A stretch of DNA of 11,800 nt, taken from positions 1 to 11,800 of the forward strand of contig JABGWN010000152.1 of NCBI GenBank assembly GCA_018645535.1, in the 5' to 3' direction. Made by a program: the position numbers and the translations under genes. This document shows, piece by piece, positions 1-7,266 of this stretch. The notes below the pieces were generated by a model, which worked only from the letters and a program-made list of their open reading frames with translations, did no database searches and was not told where the DNA came from. Numbering within the stretch: position 1 is the first letter of the stretch; each line of letters opens with the position of its first letter. The stretch is from Methanobacteriota archaeon (lineage in GTDB: Archaea > Thermoplasmatota > Poseidoniia > Poseidoniales > Poseidoniaceae).

Positions 1-926
1 TGGCAGAACATAGCGTTCCTGGAGATGTCCCTGACGATTTAGTGGAAACCTATCTTGATAACTTGATGGCAGCTACATGTGGCACTGGTTCAATGAACCT
101 CTTCGCTTGTGATCAAAAAATCGAACACATGAATGATGACTTCTACGATGGTGGCGTAAAAATTCCACTCTCATCCAACGACCCAGGTCATCTCTTCGAA
201 ATAGGAGCACGTGCTCATGAAGAAGGCACTGTCGGTGTTCTTGCAGCACAAGGTGGACTCATTTCACTTTACGCTCAAGATCATCCTGATGTTCCATATC
301 TGGTAAAACTCAACTCTAAATCTCATCTGGTTAACACCGATCAACGTGATCCAATTAGCCTTGCAATGTGGGATATGGATGATGTCATGTCTCTTGTTTC
401 AAACGGCATTAATGTCGTCGGAATTGGTTACACAATATACATCGGAAGCGAATACGAACATGAGATGATGACCGAAGCGGCTCAATTCATTCGACAAGCA
501 CACGAAGAAGGAATGATTTCAGTTGTTTGGATGTATCCTCGTGGAAAAGCAGTCACGGATGAGAAAGACCCTCAACTGATTTCAGGGGCAGCTGGTGTTG
601 CAGCCTGTATTGGTGCTGACTTTGCAAAAGTCAACTATCCTCGTGCATGGGATGGAATGACTCAACCTGAATCTCTCAAGATTGCAGTAGAGGCTGCAGG
701 GCGATGTGGAATTATTTGCTCTGGAGGCGGAACATTACCTCCTCAGGAATTTTTGCAACGCTTGTGGGATCAAATCAACGTCAGCGGCTGCCGTGGAGCG
801 GCTACTGGTCGAAACATTCACCAAAAGTCGACAGAAGAAGCGGTCCGAATGACTGCTGCTTGCCATGCGATCATCAGTCAAGGCGCTTCAGTCGATGATG
901 CACTCGATATCTTCAACAATGCTTGA
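1..926 (+). CDS. fbaB: Class I fructose-bisphosphate aldolase, DhnA/FbaB type (5' end at window edge)
   Basis: A Schiff-base aldolase that interconverts fructose 1,6-bisphosphate with dihydroxyacetone phosphate and glyceraldehyde 3-phosphate in the cytoplasm. Numbered from the GTG at 42, it shows the DQKIEH motif at 24-29, VKLNSKS at 88-94, GYTIYIGSE at 129-137, WMYPRG at 163-168, the presumed Schiff-base Lys196 in GADFAKVNYP, and phosphate-binding SGGG (227-230) and GRNIHQ (256-261). These match the DhnA/FbaB family along its whole length. The frame is open to the left edge, reading AEHSVPGDVPDDL before the GTG. Bases 1-2 are 'tg' in frame, so a start codon may begin one base before the window. 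I therefore treat the GTG at 42, which has no Shine-Dalgarno sequence, as internal. The related aminodideoxyheptulosonate synthase (archaeal aromatic pathway) is a less likely alternative within the same superfamily. Confidence 0.88.
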   Translation, partial: AEHSVPGDVPDDLVETYLDNLMAATCGTGSMNLFACDQKIEHMNDDFYDGGVKIPLSSNDPGHLFEIGARAHEEGTVGVLAAQGGLISLYAQDHPDVPYLVKLNSKSHLVNTDQRDPISLAMWDMDDVMSLVSNGINVVGIGYTIYIGSEYEHEMMTEAAQFIRQAHEEGMISVVWMYPRGKAVTDEKDPQLISGAAGVAACIGADFAKVNYPRAWDGMTQPESLKIAVEAAGRCGIICSGGGTLPPQEFLQRLWDQINVSGCRGAATGRNIHQKSTEEAVRMTAACHAIISQGASVDDALDIFNNA

Positions 927-934
927 AGATTAAT

Positions 935-974
935 TTCGTTTCAAGTTTGAATCGAACAATAAATGATAGTTTTT
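935..974 (+). terminator. Hairpin plus T-run after the aldolase
   Basis: Nine bases after the aldolase stop is an inverted repeat. Arms TTCG-t-TTCAA (935-944) and TTGAA-t-CGAA (947-956) face each other with one mismatch. A T5 run follows at 970-974. Archaeal termination depends mainly on T-runs, so the T5 is the likelier functional part. A second short hairpin, GAGC/GCTC, lies at 992-1003. Confidence 0.4.
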
Positions 975-1047
975 CAATGTCATTACAAGCAGAGCTTACG
1001 CTCATTGATAGTAAAGGGCCACTTATTTCTAAGCGGTATCAGTTTGA

Positions 1048-1063
1048 GTGAATAGTGATTCAC
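1048..1063 (-). terminator. Hairpin at the end of the small winged-helix gene
   Basis: GTGAAT (1048-1053) and ATTCAC (1058-1063) form a perfect 6-bp stem with a 4-base loop. The stem overlaps the stop codon of the minus-strand gene and lies in the convergent gap with the aldolase. No long T-run follows, so its role as a terminator is uncertain. Confidence 0.25.
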
Positions 1064-1386
1064 TTCTTGGTTAGACTATCGCCCATGGTAATGTTACCTT
1101 GTTGGTCGATAATGATTGGAGTGCCTTCTGACCATCCAGGGCAGTGGTCTTGGACCCAAATTCTTGTTGCCCATTCACAGATATCGTATCCACCGGAGAG
1201 AATGCCTGATCGCTTGATGTAACCGACCTTTACGATGTCTTTGTCCTTTGAGAGAACGTTACCAAGTTGTTGACTTGTTGTGCCATGACGCATGGTGCTG
1301 TTGATGTGTTCCAGGATCTCAGCGGTGTTTCGCGGGCGGTCTCCTAAAAATTTCTTGATTTTTTCTCGTATGCGTACAGTTTTCAT
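1060..1386 (-). CDS. Small winged helix-turn-helix protein, probable DNA-binding regulator
   Basis: A 108-residue basic protein. Residues 5-15 look like a first helix, 20-33 (NTAEILEHINSTMR) and 36-46 (TSQQLGNVLSK) look like the helix-turn-helix pair, and 48-70 (KDIVKVG to GGYDICEW) look like a beta wing. The last 35 residues form a tail I do not recognise. The ATG at 1386 is supported by a strong Shine-Dalgarno sequence (AGGAGGA, minus strand, 1394-1400), 7 bases upstream. A TATA-like TTATATG at 1457-1463 would give a leader of roughly 45 bases. The gene is divergent from the large winged-helix protein at 1658. Its fold resembles the other small protein at 10876-11127. Local or autogenous regulation is inference, and the ligand or target is unknown. 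Confidence 0.72.
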   Translation of the reverse strand: MKTVRIREKIKKFLGDRPRNTAEILEHINSTMRHGTTSQQLGNVLSKDKDIVKVGYIKRSGILSGGYDICEWATRIWVQDHCPGWSEGTPIIIDQQGNITMGDSLTKK

Positions 1387-1407
1387 TATATTGTCCTCCT
1401 ATGATTT

Positions 1408-1421
1408 CGCTATTCGCTATT
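1408..1421. repeat. Tandem CGCTATT repeat in the leader of the winged-helix gene
   Basis: Two perfect adjacent copies of CGCTATT (1408-1414 and 1415-1421). They lie between the putative TATA box and the Shine-Dalgarno sequence of the minus-strand winged-helix gene. The position suits an operator, but nothing else supports that. Confidence 0.35.
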
Positions 1422-1456
1422 AGGCGATGTCGCTGTAACGAAGGAGCGAGGCCACT

Positions 1457-1463
1457 CATATAA
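1457..1463 (-). promoter_or_regulatory. Putative TATA box of the small winged-helix gene
   Basis: The minus strand reads TTATATG, preceded by GGAACGG, which could be a BRE. Transcription would start near 1433 and give a leader of about 45 bases carrying the CGCTATT repeat and the Shine-Dalgarno sequence. Confidence 0.35.
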
Positions 1464-1512
1464 CCGTTCCTCCATCAATGCAAGAGTTTGTTACCGTTCA
1501 TGACTGGGTCAG

Positions 1513-1527
1513 GTGTATTTTTTACAC
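1513..1527. repeat. Inverted repeat GTGTA-T5-TACAC in the divergent gap
   Basis: Perfect 5-bp arms (1513-1517 and 1523-1527) flank a T5 spacer, about midway between the two divergent genes. It could be an operator for either promoter. A looser pair, GTTACC near 1490 and GGTAAC near 1575, lies in the same gap. Confidence 0.3.
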
Positions 1528-1603
1528 GGAATGGCATGTTCAGTAAGTGATTTCTCACGTTTGCAGTGGAAATTGGTAACTAAATGTAAGTAATTAGTTT
1601 GAC

Positions 1604-1609
1604 TTATAG
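1604..1609 (+). promoter_or_regulatory. Putative TATA box of the 841-residue gene
   Basis: TTATAG in an AT-rich stretch. A start about 26 bases downstream (near 1633) would leave a leader of about 25 bases containing the GGTG Shine-Dalgarno-like element (1647-1650). Confidence 0.3.
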
Positions 1610-1657
1610 TAATCTCTATCAATCATTGCTGTTTAGCAAGGGCAAAGGTGACCTCTT

Positions 1658-4183
1658 GTGCCATCCTCGACTATCAGAAGCCGCTATCAGAGGCGAATTC
1701 TAGATTGGCTCCTCGATGGCGGAGGCACGGTGAGTCAAGCTTCAACATCTCTAGGGATTGCAATGCCCCACGCCTCCCTAGCTATGCGTAATCTGCGAGA
1801 TGCTGGAGCAGTACAACGTGACGATGGGGCATCAATCCGAGGTGCAGTGCATCGCTTGACAGAGGATGGTGCCCGACGTCTTCTGATGGATCTCGTTGGA
1901 AGATTAAAAAAATACACCCGCCAAATTCCCTCTGAAAAGAATGCTGTCGTTCTTTCAAGTGATGGCACAAGTATTGTTCTGGGGATATTACAAACACCTG
2001 AATCGAGACTCTTCCAATTACCTAAGCGAACAGAATTATTGAAATCAAATGCTGAAAATGTTTCCATCGGAAAAGAAGGGGGCCTTTGGGCAGTCCAACG
2101 TGGTGAAAAGATACATTGGTTTGACTTGGAACATTTTGAATCAACAACTTCCCCTCCTGAACCTCAGGAAGGCACGTTAACTGCATGGGTGAATCGTGAG
2201 GAGAGAGTCGGTGTTGTTCGTCTCCGTTTGCTTGAGCAATTTGAAGCTTGGAACGTACCCGATGGCGCTTGGATCGAACTCAATATACGCTCAGAATCAG
2301 GTCCATCACAACTCCGTCTTGGAGAACACAGTATAGGTTCGGTGCAAGGGACTTCCTATCAGGTCTCTCCAGAACGAGGCCTCTATGCCCATTTACCATC
2401 TGCTGTTGATCGCAACCTTCTCGTCTCTTCCCTTGGTGATAGAGCGCAATTAATGACTGAATCAATCGCTTATGCACAAGATCGTTCACTGCCTGTCGAT
2501 TTAGTTAGCACCTGGATGAGGAGGAGGCATCCCCGCCTATCAAATGTAAAACGAAACGCTCGTATTCGTTCATTGAAACGATGGTTACTCTCGGGGAGAG
2601 GCCAGCAACCGAATCTTCACCTTCGCCGTTCCCTTCTCGCTGACTTTGGTGATCGAAGTTGGTCAGAGCAATCAGCAGCCGTCGATGTAATTCTTCTAGA
2701 AGGCGTATCTCAAAATGGAGCAGCCTGTATTATTGAGTGGCTTTTGGAATCAACAACACTTGATTGTATTATTGAATGGCCATGGGCAGGTGCCAATGAA
2801 CAGCATTTACTCGATCGCCTACTCGCTTCTGGACGCTGCAGAGCACTTATCACTTCGAGAGGAGAACCTCTCAGTCTCTCAAGCAAAACCTCAACGTTAC
2901 AGGGAACCCCTCAACTCGCCGTTGTATCGTATCGTTTACACAATCTTTTGGAGTTAAACATCCAATTGGACCGTTCAAATGTGCGTACTGAACCTGAGAC
3001 GAGTCGGCAACTGCTTCCCAATAATGCTGCTGAACTCCTTGATTGGCATGGTTCAGGGGGTATGAATGAGCAGACACTGAGTGATACTTCACAGGAAGAA
3101 TCCCAGTATATTGCACTCGTGCGGAAAGCCATGCGGATGTATCCAAACGGAGACTCAACGTTTTCAAATTCAATAGAACGAACAAATCCATTGGCCTCTT
3201 GGATTGCAAGTCCAATGTCTGAACGCACATCTCGTTGGCAGCGCCTCCATACAATACTGGCACAAGGATGGGTTGACCTTCTCGACCCTCATTCAATGGA
3301 CATCAAGTCTTTGATTAACGGTATGGCAAGAACATCTTCTGAGTGGAAGCAACGAGCATTTTCGGTCCTAATGATGCGTTTATCAAATGAGAATTCGTTA
3401 CTTCTTGATGTGGCTAAGATGCTTGATGATCCATCGTCTGGTTCGATTGCTGCACATACAATAATTGCTACAAGTCCGTATTTTGAAGAGGAGATGGACT
3501 CCCTTCTCAGTGAAGCATCTTCAATTTGGTTGGATGCTCCTTATCGGCCAGAAGATGTTTTATTGGTTTTATTCCCTCCTTCAGTTGAATTATCTGGTGA
3601 ACGGAAAGTATTGTTTGAGCAATATCTCAAAGCAGGTCAAGTACATCCAAGGGGTTCTGTCTTGTGGGCATGGTCTAAGGCAGTTGTTCGGATAAGAGAG
3701 GATACCCCTCTCTCGTTAGATCTCATTCGTTCATGCATGAACGTTTTACCATCTCAATGGTGGTCTGCTTGGGCTTCTGATTGGTTGAGCCTTCAATTAT
3801 CAACATCAAGTGGCCGTGAATGGTTGGCAACCCATCCATTAAGTTGGCCAAGTCTTCTCGCTCGACCCAATGGAGAACGAGTCGGTTTGCCCGGTATCGG
3901 TAAATCGCATCCAGGCTTCCTTCCAAACCAGGAATTGATGATCAATCTGCTCATGGTTCCGGAAGGTGAAGGAAAGGCAGCCCTCATGGATGTTTATGAT
4001 ATGATTCAATCACTCGAATCCGAACGACCAGTTCACCAAGGGAGAATTCATCCCCTTGTAGGTTGGCTCGCACGAGATCAAAGCACATGGCCTCTTTTCT
4101 CAACCGAGGAACTCTTCTTAGGAGATTCAGATGTAAGCGCATTGCTCATTGGAAGAGCGATGCTTAACAGAATACAGATCTAA
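1658..4183 (+). CDS. Large protein of unknown function with an N-terminal winged helix-turn-helix
   Basis: An 841-residue protein that I do not recognise as a whole. Residues 7-78 look like a MarR/ArsR-type winged helix: helix RRILDWLLDGG, turn and recognition region TVSQASTSLG to MRNLRDAGAV, and wing VQRDDGASIRGAVHRLTEDGARRL. Residues 95-290 look beta-rich, possibly two sensor-like domains. From about 300 to the end the sequence is helical, leucine- and tryptophan-rich, with no Walker motif, no zinc cysteines, no signal peptide and no obvious transmembrane span. The GTG at 1658 is the first start after an in-frame TGA at 1649 and has GGTG 7 bases upstream. The gene is divergent from the small winged-helix gene. 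It may be a large transcriptional regulator or a lineage-specific scaffold, but that is inference from the N-terminus only. Codon use looks like that of its neighbours. Confidence 0.75.
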   Translation: MPSSTIRSRYQRRILDWLLDGGGTVSQASTSLGIAMPHASLAMRNLRDAGAVQRDDGASIRGAVHRLTEDGARRLLMDLVGRLKKYTRQIPSEKNAVVLSSDGTSIVLGILQTPESRLFQLPKRTELLKSNAENVSIGKEGGLWAVQRGEKIHWFDLEHFESTTSPPEPQEGTLTAWVNREERVGVVRLRLLEQFEAWNVPDGAWIELNIRSESGPSQLRLGEHSIGSVQGTSYQVSPERGLYAHLPSAVDRNLLVSSLGDRAQLMTESIAYAQDRSLPVDLVSTWMRRRHPRLSNVKRNARIRSLKRWLLSGRGQQPNLHLRRSLLADFGDRSWSEQSAAVDVILLEGVSQNGAACIIEWLLESTTLDCIIEWPWAGANEQHLLDRLLASGRCRALITSRGEPLSLSSKTSTLQGTPQLAVVSYRLHNLLELNIQLDRSNVRTEPETSRQLLPNNAAELLDWHGSGGMNEQTLSDTSQEESQYIALVRKAMRMYPNGDSTFSNSIERTNPLASWIASPMSERTSRWQRLHTILAQGWVDLLDPHSMDIKSLINGMARTSSEWKQRAFSVLMMRLSNENSLLLDVAKMLDDPSSGSIAAHTIIATSPYFEEEMDSLLSEASSIWLDAPYRPEDVLLVLFPPSVELSGERKVLFEQYLKAGQVHPRGSVLWAWSKAVVRIREDTPLSLDLIRSCMNVLPSQWWSAWASDWLSLQLSTSSGREWLATHPLSWPSLLARPNGERVGLPGIGKSHPGFLPNQELMINLLMVPEGEGKAALMDVYDMIQSLESERPVHQGRIHPLVGWLARDQSTWPLFSTEELFLGDSDVSALLIGRAMLNRIQI

Positions 4184-4205
4184 ACCGATGGCTTCATATC
4201 GGTTT
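4182..4205 (+). terminator. Hairpin overlapping the stop of the 841-residue gene
   Basis: AAACCGAT (4182-4189) and ATCGGTTT (4198-4205) are perfectly complementary over 8 bp around an 8-base loop. The first arm begins inside the stop codon. It may end the upstream transcript or protect its 3' end. It may instead mark the 5' boundary of the RNA-like segment that follows. Confidence 0.45.
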
Positions 4206-4500
4206 GGTATGAGGGTTGCCTGCCGTACGTGCAACATCAGACTGAGCTACTGTGAAAAATTGCAATGATTTCTGATACCAATGATACGGTCCGCTATCGA
4301 AGACTGGAACGACCCTTCGGGGAATGACTTCCGGTGCAAAAGCGGAAACCCGGGCCGACTATGGGTCCTCGATGGACTACTGGATGATATCGAGACAACC
4401 AACCGGCCCTACAGTACGCCCTGATGCCGAGGGTCAGGCCTTCGAGGAAACTATGAACAAGGCCGTTAGGCGTCGGGGCACAGCTGATTTCTCACTTTTT
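4206..4500 (+). ncRNA. Probable structured non-coding RNA, family not identified
   Basis: This gap of about 350 bases is more GC-rich than its surroundings and full of nested complementary stems. GGTAT 4206-4210 pairs with ATACC 4275-4279, enclosing GTTGC 4215-4219 with GCAAC 4231-4235. TTCCG 4329-4333 pairs with CGGAA 4343-4347. GGGCCG 4352-4357 pairs with CGGCCC 4404-4409, enclosing CTCGAT 4368-4373 with ATCGAG 4389-4394. ACGCC 4416-4420 pairs with GGCGT 4469-4473, enclosing two hairpins with no spacer: CTGA 4421-4424 with TCAG 4434-4437, then GCCTT 4438-4442 with AAGGC 4459-4463. That last set is a perfect three-way junction. A T5 run at 4496-4500 suits a plus-strand 3' end. I compared it by eye with archaeal RNase P RNA and SRP RNA and did not find their hallmark motifs. 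The exact 5' end and strand are inferred. It could also be a long leader of the downstream CoA gene. Confidence 0.6.
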
Positions 4501-4532
4501 ACCTTTCAACAAGCGATGTCATCAAATGCCGT

Positions 4533-5570
4533 ATGGCTCCATCAACGAACATGGAAGAGGAACGTCACTATCGGCGATGCCTCATCGGTGGGACGTTCGA
4601 TCGATTTCATTCAGGTCATCAATTATTGATACAGACCGCTCTTCGTCAAGCAGACTTCATTGAAGTACATGTTACGAACGATGCTATGGCTCAAGCCAAA
4701 GGAGGATGGATTGAATCCCTTGAAGATCGAATGGAAGGAGTCCTTTCATGGCTTTCAGTAAACGCATCAAAACGACACGAAGTGTTTGTGCTGGAGAATC
4801 CACATGGGCCAGCTCCACTGCATGAACTAGCCGACAGTATTGTAGCAACTGCAGAGACAATTTCACGATGCCATCACATAAACAACGAACGTATAGAAAA
4901 TGGACTTGCTTCCCTTCATATCATTGAAGCACCTCACATGATGGATGAACTTGGAGGGATTCTTTCTTCAAGCAGAATTCGAAATGGACTCGTGGATACT
5001 GAAGGCCATCCTTGGATTCCTCCATCACTTAACGGAAAGACATTGAGAATGCCTGCTGTATTGGATGATGAATTCAAAACACCAATGGGTGAATTATTCG
5101 AAGGACCTGAAGACGCTCCAGAAGTTGCTCTTTCAGCGATGCTTGAATCACTTCCAGTAAACCATGGTGCCTTGATTGCAGTCGGTGATGTCACTGTAAA
5201 AGGGCTCATGGATATGGGCATACAACCAGATATTGCGTTTATTGATGGTCAAACCAAACGAACAGAACTTGCTGATGAACTAAAGGTAAATCCAGACCAA
5301 TATTCGCTTAGACGAACTGTCAAGAATCCGCCAAGCGTTCTCACACCCGAACTTCTTGATGTCATTCAGTGGTCTTTGATACAGGATGAACCTGTTTTAG
5401 TCGAAGTCGATGGAGAAGAGGATTTAGCACCAATGTATATTCTCGCAACAGCTCCACTTGGAACGATTATTGTGTACGGACAACCGCGTAAAGGCGTTGT
5501 AATGCGCGTTCTTGATATCGAAGCAAAACATCGTAGCCGGAATTTACTGATTCTTTTCGAGGTTGAGTGA
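4533..5570 (+). CDS. coaD: Phosphopantetheine adenylyltransferase fused to DUF359 GTP-dependent dephospho-CoA kinase
   Basis: A 345-residue fusion carrying the last two steps of CoA synthesis. Residues 15-155 are a nucleotidyltransferase of the archaeal/eukaryotic PPAT type, with GGTFDRFHSGHQ at 19-30 (the HxGH motif) and SSSRIRNG at 145-152 (the C-terminal ISSxxIR-like motif). It transfers AMP from ATP to 4'-phosphopantetheine. Residues 170-345 match DUF359: MGELFEG 185-191, AVGDVTVKG 216-224, PDIAFIDGQTKR 232-243, VKNPP 263-267, GEEDLAP 294-300 and LGTIIVYGQP 309-318. DUF359 is known as a GTP-dependent dephospho-CoA kinase unrelated to bacterial CoaE. The start is uncertain: ATG 4533 and ATG 4551 (residue 7) both precede the first conserved strand, and neither has a clear Shine-Dalgarno sequence. 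The stop overlaps the glycosyltransferase start. Both active-site regions look intact. Confidence 0.9.
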   Translation: MAPSTNMEEERHYRRCLIGGTFDRFHSGHQLLIQTALRQADFIEVHVTNDAMAQAKGGWIESLEDRMEGVLSWLSVNASKRHEVFVLENPHGPAPLHELADSIVATAETISRCHHINNERIENGLASLHIIEAPHMMDELGGILSSSRIRNGLVDTEGHPWIPPSLNGKTLRMPAVLDDEFKTPMGELFEGPEDAPEVALSAMLESLPVNHGALIAVGDVTVKGLMDMGIQPDIAFIDGQTKRTELADELKVNPDQYSLRRTVKNPPSVLTPELLDVIQWSLIQDEPVLVEVDGEEDLAPMYILATAPLGTIIVYGQPRKGVVMRVLDIEAKHRSRNLLILFEVE

Positions 5571-6673
5571 TGTCAGAAAGTCCGTTGGTAAGTGTGACTG
5601 TATGTGTCAGGGACGGTGGGCATTGGGTAGACGATTGTCTTAATTCACTTCTCCGACAAACTCATCGTCCTCTGGAAATAATTGCCGTAAATGATGGATC
5701 TTCAGATGATACGAAATCAAAACTCGACACATGGCATGAGAAGCATTCAGGTGGCGAAGTCCCAATCCACATAATTCATCAAGATTCACTCGGCTTATCA
5801 GCGGGACGTATGGCGGCAGTTGAGCAATCAAAAGGGATGTGGATTGCCATTACTGATATCGATGTTCGACCTGAACCAGATTGGATAGAGCAGATGTTAT
5901 TAGCCTGTAAACCAATTGATAACGAATCCATTGCTGCTGTAACCGGGAGAACAGTTTTTCAAGCCCATGATGATGTTGTAAGTAGATTCAGAGCCGTAGA
6001 GATTGCATCCAAATATCGTAACAGGCCGCGAAGAACATCACTCGCAAACGGACCTTGCTCCATGTTTCTCCGTGAAGCATTGATCGAAGTAGGGGGCTTT
6101 GACCCTTCTTGGTATCATGCAGAAGATATGGAATTGAGTCTTCGACTTCTTTCAAATCGAGGCACAATTATTCATGCACCAGATGCTTTAGTTTCACACG
6201 TTCCAGAAATTGGTATACGACGATTCCTTCACAAACGTAGGCGAGATGCACGCGCTCACGTTCGAATTGTACGTCATTTCCCAGCACGGCAAAGGAATGG
6301 ACCGGGTTTTGATTTCATTGGGAGTGCGAGTATAGCATTCTCAATTTTCCCCATCGTTCTTTTGATGTTGTTATCGTTTATTCCAATCATAATGGCTTTA
6401 CCACTCGACGGTGATATTCTCTCAATGTGGCAAACAAACCTTGCCTTTGGAGGATTGATGCTTGGGGTATTGATTGAACTTCTCTTCTGGAGAGGCCCGC
6501 TGGGTGTGATCACAAGAAGTCTGAAAAAAGATGGAAAGACAAATCATTTGTTCCTATCTCTTTCTGTAAGGATTTTGATTCTACGCTGGTCAATTGCTCT
6601 TTGGCAAGGCCTTGCCTTAGGCGCCTTCGATGCTTTATTATCTCGAAATGGTCACAAACGATTGTTCAGTTGA
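5570..6673 (+). CDS. Family 2 glycosyltransferase with C-terminal membrane segments
   Basis: A 367-residue GT-A fold enzyme that would transfer a sugar from a nucleotide-sugar donor at the cytoplasmic face of the membrane. Numbered from the ATG at 5570, VNDGSSDD (40-47) and TDIDVRP (95-101, the DxD-like metal site) bind the donor. GGFDPSWYHAEDMELSLRL (175-193) carries the ED pair with the presumed catalytic base. Hydrophobic spans at about 249-279, 288-307 and 327-354 anchor it. TGATG makes the CoA-gene stop overlap this start by one base. GAGG at 5559-5562 is 7 bases upstream, so ATG 5570 is preferred to the GTG at 5567. Coupling suggests co-transcription with the CoA gene, although I see no metabolic link. 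The acceptor is unknown: it could be a lipid, an archaeal glycoprotein or a surface polysaccharide. The gene ends 4 bases before a convergent gene. Confidence 0.88.
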   Translation: MSESPLVSVTVCVRDGGHWVDDCLNSLLRQTHRPLEIIAVNDGSSDDTKSKLDTWHEKHSGGEVPIHIIHQDSLGLSAGRMAAVEQSKGMWIAITDIDVRPEPDWIEQMLLACKPIDNESIAAVTGRTVFQAHDDVVSRFRAVEIASKYRNRPRRTSLANGPCSMFLREALIEVGGFDPSWYHAEDMELSLRLLSNRGTIIHAPDALVSHVPEIGIRRFLHKRRRDARAHVRIVRHFPARQRNGPGFDFIGSASIAFSIFPIVLLMLLSFIPIIMALPLDGDILSMWQTNLAFGGLMLGVLIELLFWRGPLGVITRSLKKDGKTNHLFLSLSVRILILRWSIALWQGLALGAFDALLSRNGHKRLFS

Positions 6674-6677
6674 ACAA

Positions 6678-7244
6678 TCACATGACTGTATCGTCGCCAG
6701 GTGGCGCTCGACTTGCAGAATCAAGAGCAAAACCAAAGGCTATCAGAGTAATTGAGACGGAATATACACCGAGATCAATCCATGTTTGATTCATTACACT
6801 GAATGCGATATAAAATCCGAATCCGAGAAGAAGACACCATGCTCCGATTGCTCGCATCATTCCACCTTCGCCTCCAACCAGTGCAGGCCATGTATCATTG
6901 ATGACCATGGATTCCAAGAAACTTGCAACTCCACCTTCTTTTGATTCGTTGATTGACCTAAGACCAAGGCCGACGAGTACAGCACAGGCGATCATGAAAA
7001 CAGCATCCCCAGCAACAAATGTAGCAGCATTGTCTTTGGTACCGAATGCGTCAGCAAGTAATTCGAAGGTGAAGAGTCCTCCCCATGAAACTCGGTATGT
7101 GGGATGGATTTCTCCGATAAGGTTGAGCACTGCTAGGACGAGTCCCCATGCTCCGATAGCGATGTACCACTTGGAAAGACCCATTGAAGGATTTGAAATA
7201 AGTTCCAAAAAACCTTTCTCTTCTGTGTTCTCTTCACTGCTCAT
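6678..7244 (-). CDS. Membrane protein with four predicted helices, unknown function
   Basis: A 188-residue protein. A soluble acidic N-terminus (MSSEENTEEKG) is followed by hydrophobic spans at about 26-44, 75-95, 131-150 and 155-174. There is no signal-peptide cleavage site, no cysteine cluster and no family motif I know. The repeated G-A-W/G-D-A patterns may indicate two related two-helix halves, but similarity is low. The frame is open further upstream, to a TTG at 7286. I chose ATG 7244 because AGGTGG (minus strand, 7252-7257) stands 7 bases before it. A TATA-like TTATAT (7267-7272) is also about 26 bases before this ATG, which excludes the longer forms if that promoter is used. It lies 38 bases downstream of cdc6 on the same strand, so it may be co-transcribed as well as having its own promoter. 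Confidence 0.72.
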   Translation of the reverse strand: MSSEENTEEKGFLELISNPSMGLSKWYIAIGAWGLVLAVLNLIGEIHPTYRVSWGGLFTFELLADAFGTKDNAATFVAGDAVFMIACAVLVGLGLRSINESKEGGVASFLESMVINDTWPALVGGEGGMMRAIGAWCLLLGFGFYIAFSVMNQTWIDLGVYSVSITLIAFGFALDSASRAPPGDDTVM

Positions 7245-7266
7245 GAATCCGCCACCTGCCTCATCC

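Noticed and set aside
1566..1575. CAGTGGAAAT as an origin recognition box
   Set aside because: It is a partial match to a remembered ORB core with no second copy nearby and is far from cdc6.
2871..3296. A 141-codon open frame on the minus strand
   Set aside because: It lies wholly inside the 841-residue gene on the opposite strand, with no motif or start signal, and a second overlapping minus frame looks equally random.
4206..4500. Identification of this segment as RNase P RNA or SRP RNA
   Set aside because: I looked for the conserved RNase P core (GAGGAAAGUC and ACAGAA-GGCUUA elements) and the SRP helix 8 motif (GGAA loop with AGCAG) and found only partial look-alikes, so I left the family open.
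4324..4629. An open frame of 101 codons on the plus strand across the RNA-like segment
   Set aside because: It overlaps the well-supported CoA gene in another frame, has no family resemblance, and the region is better explained by base-paired stems.
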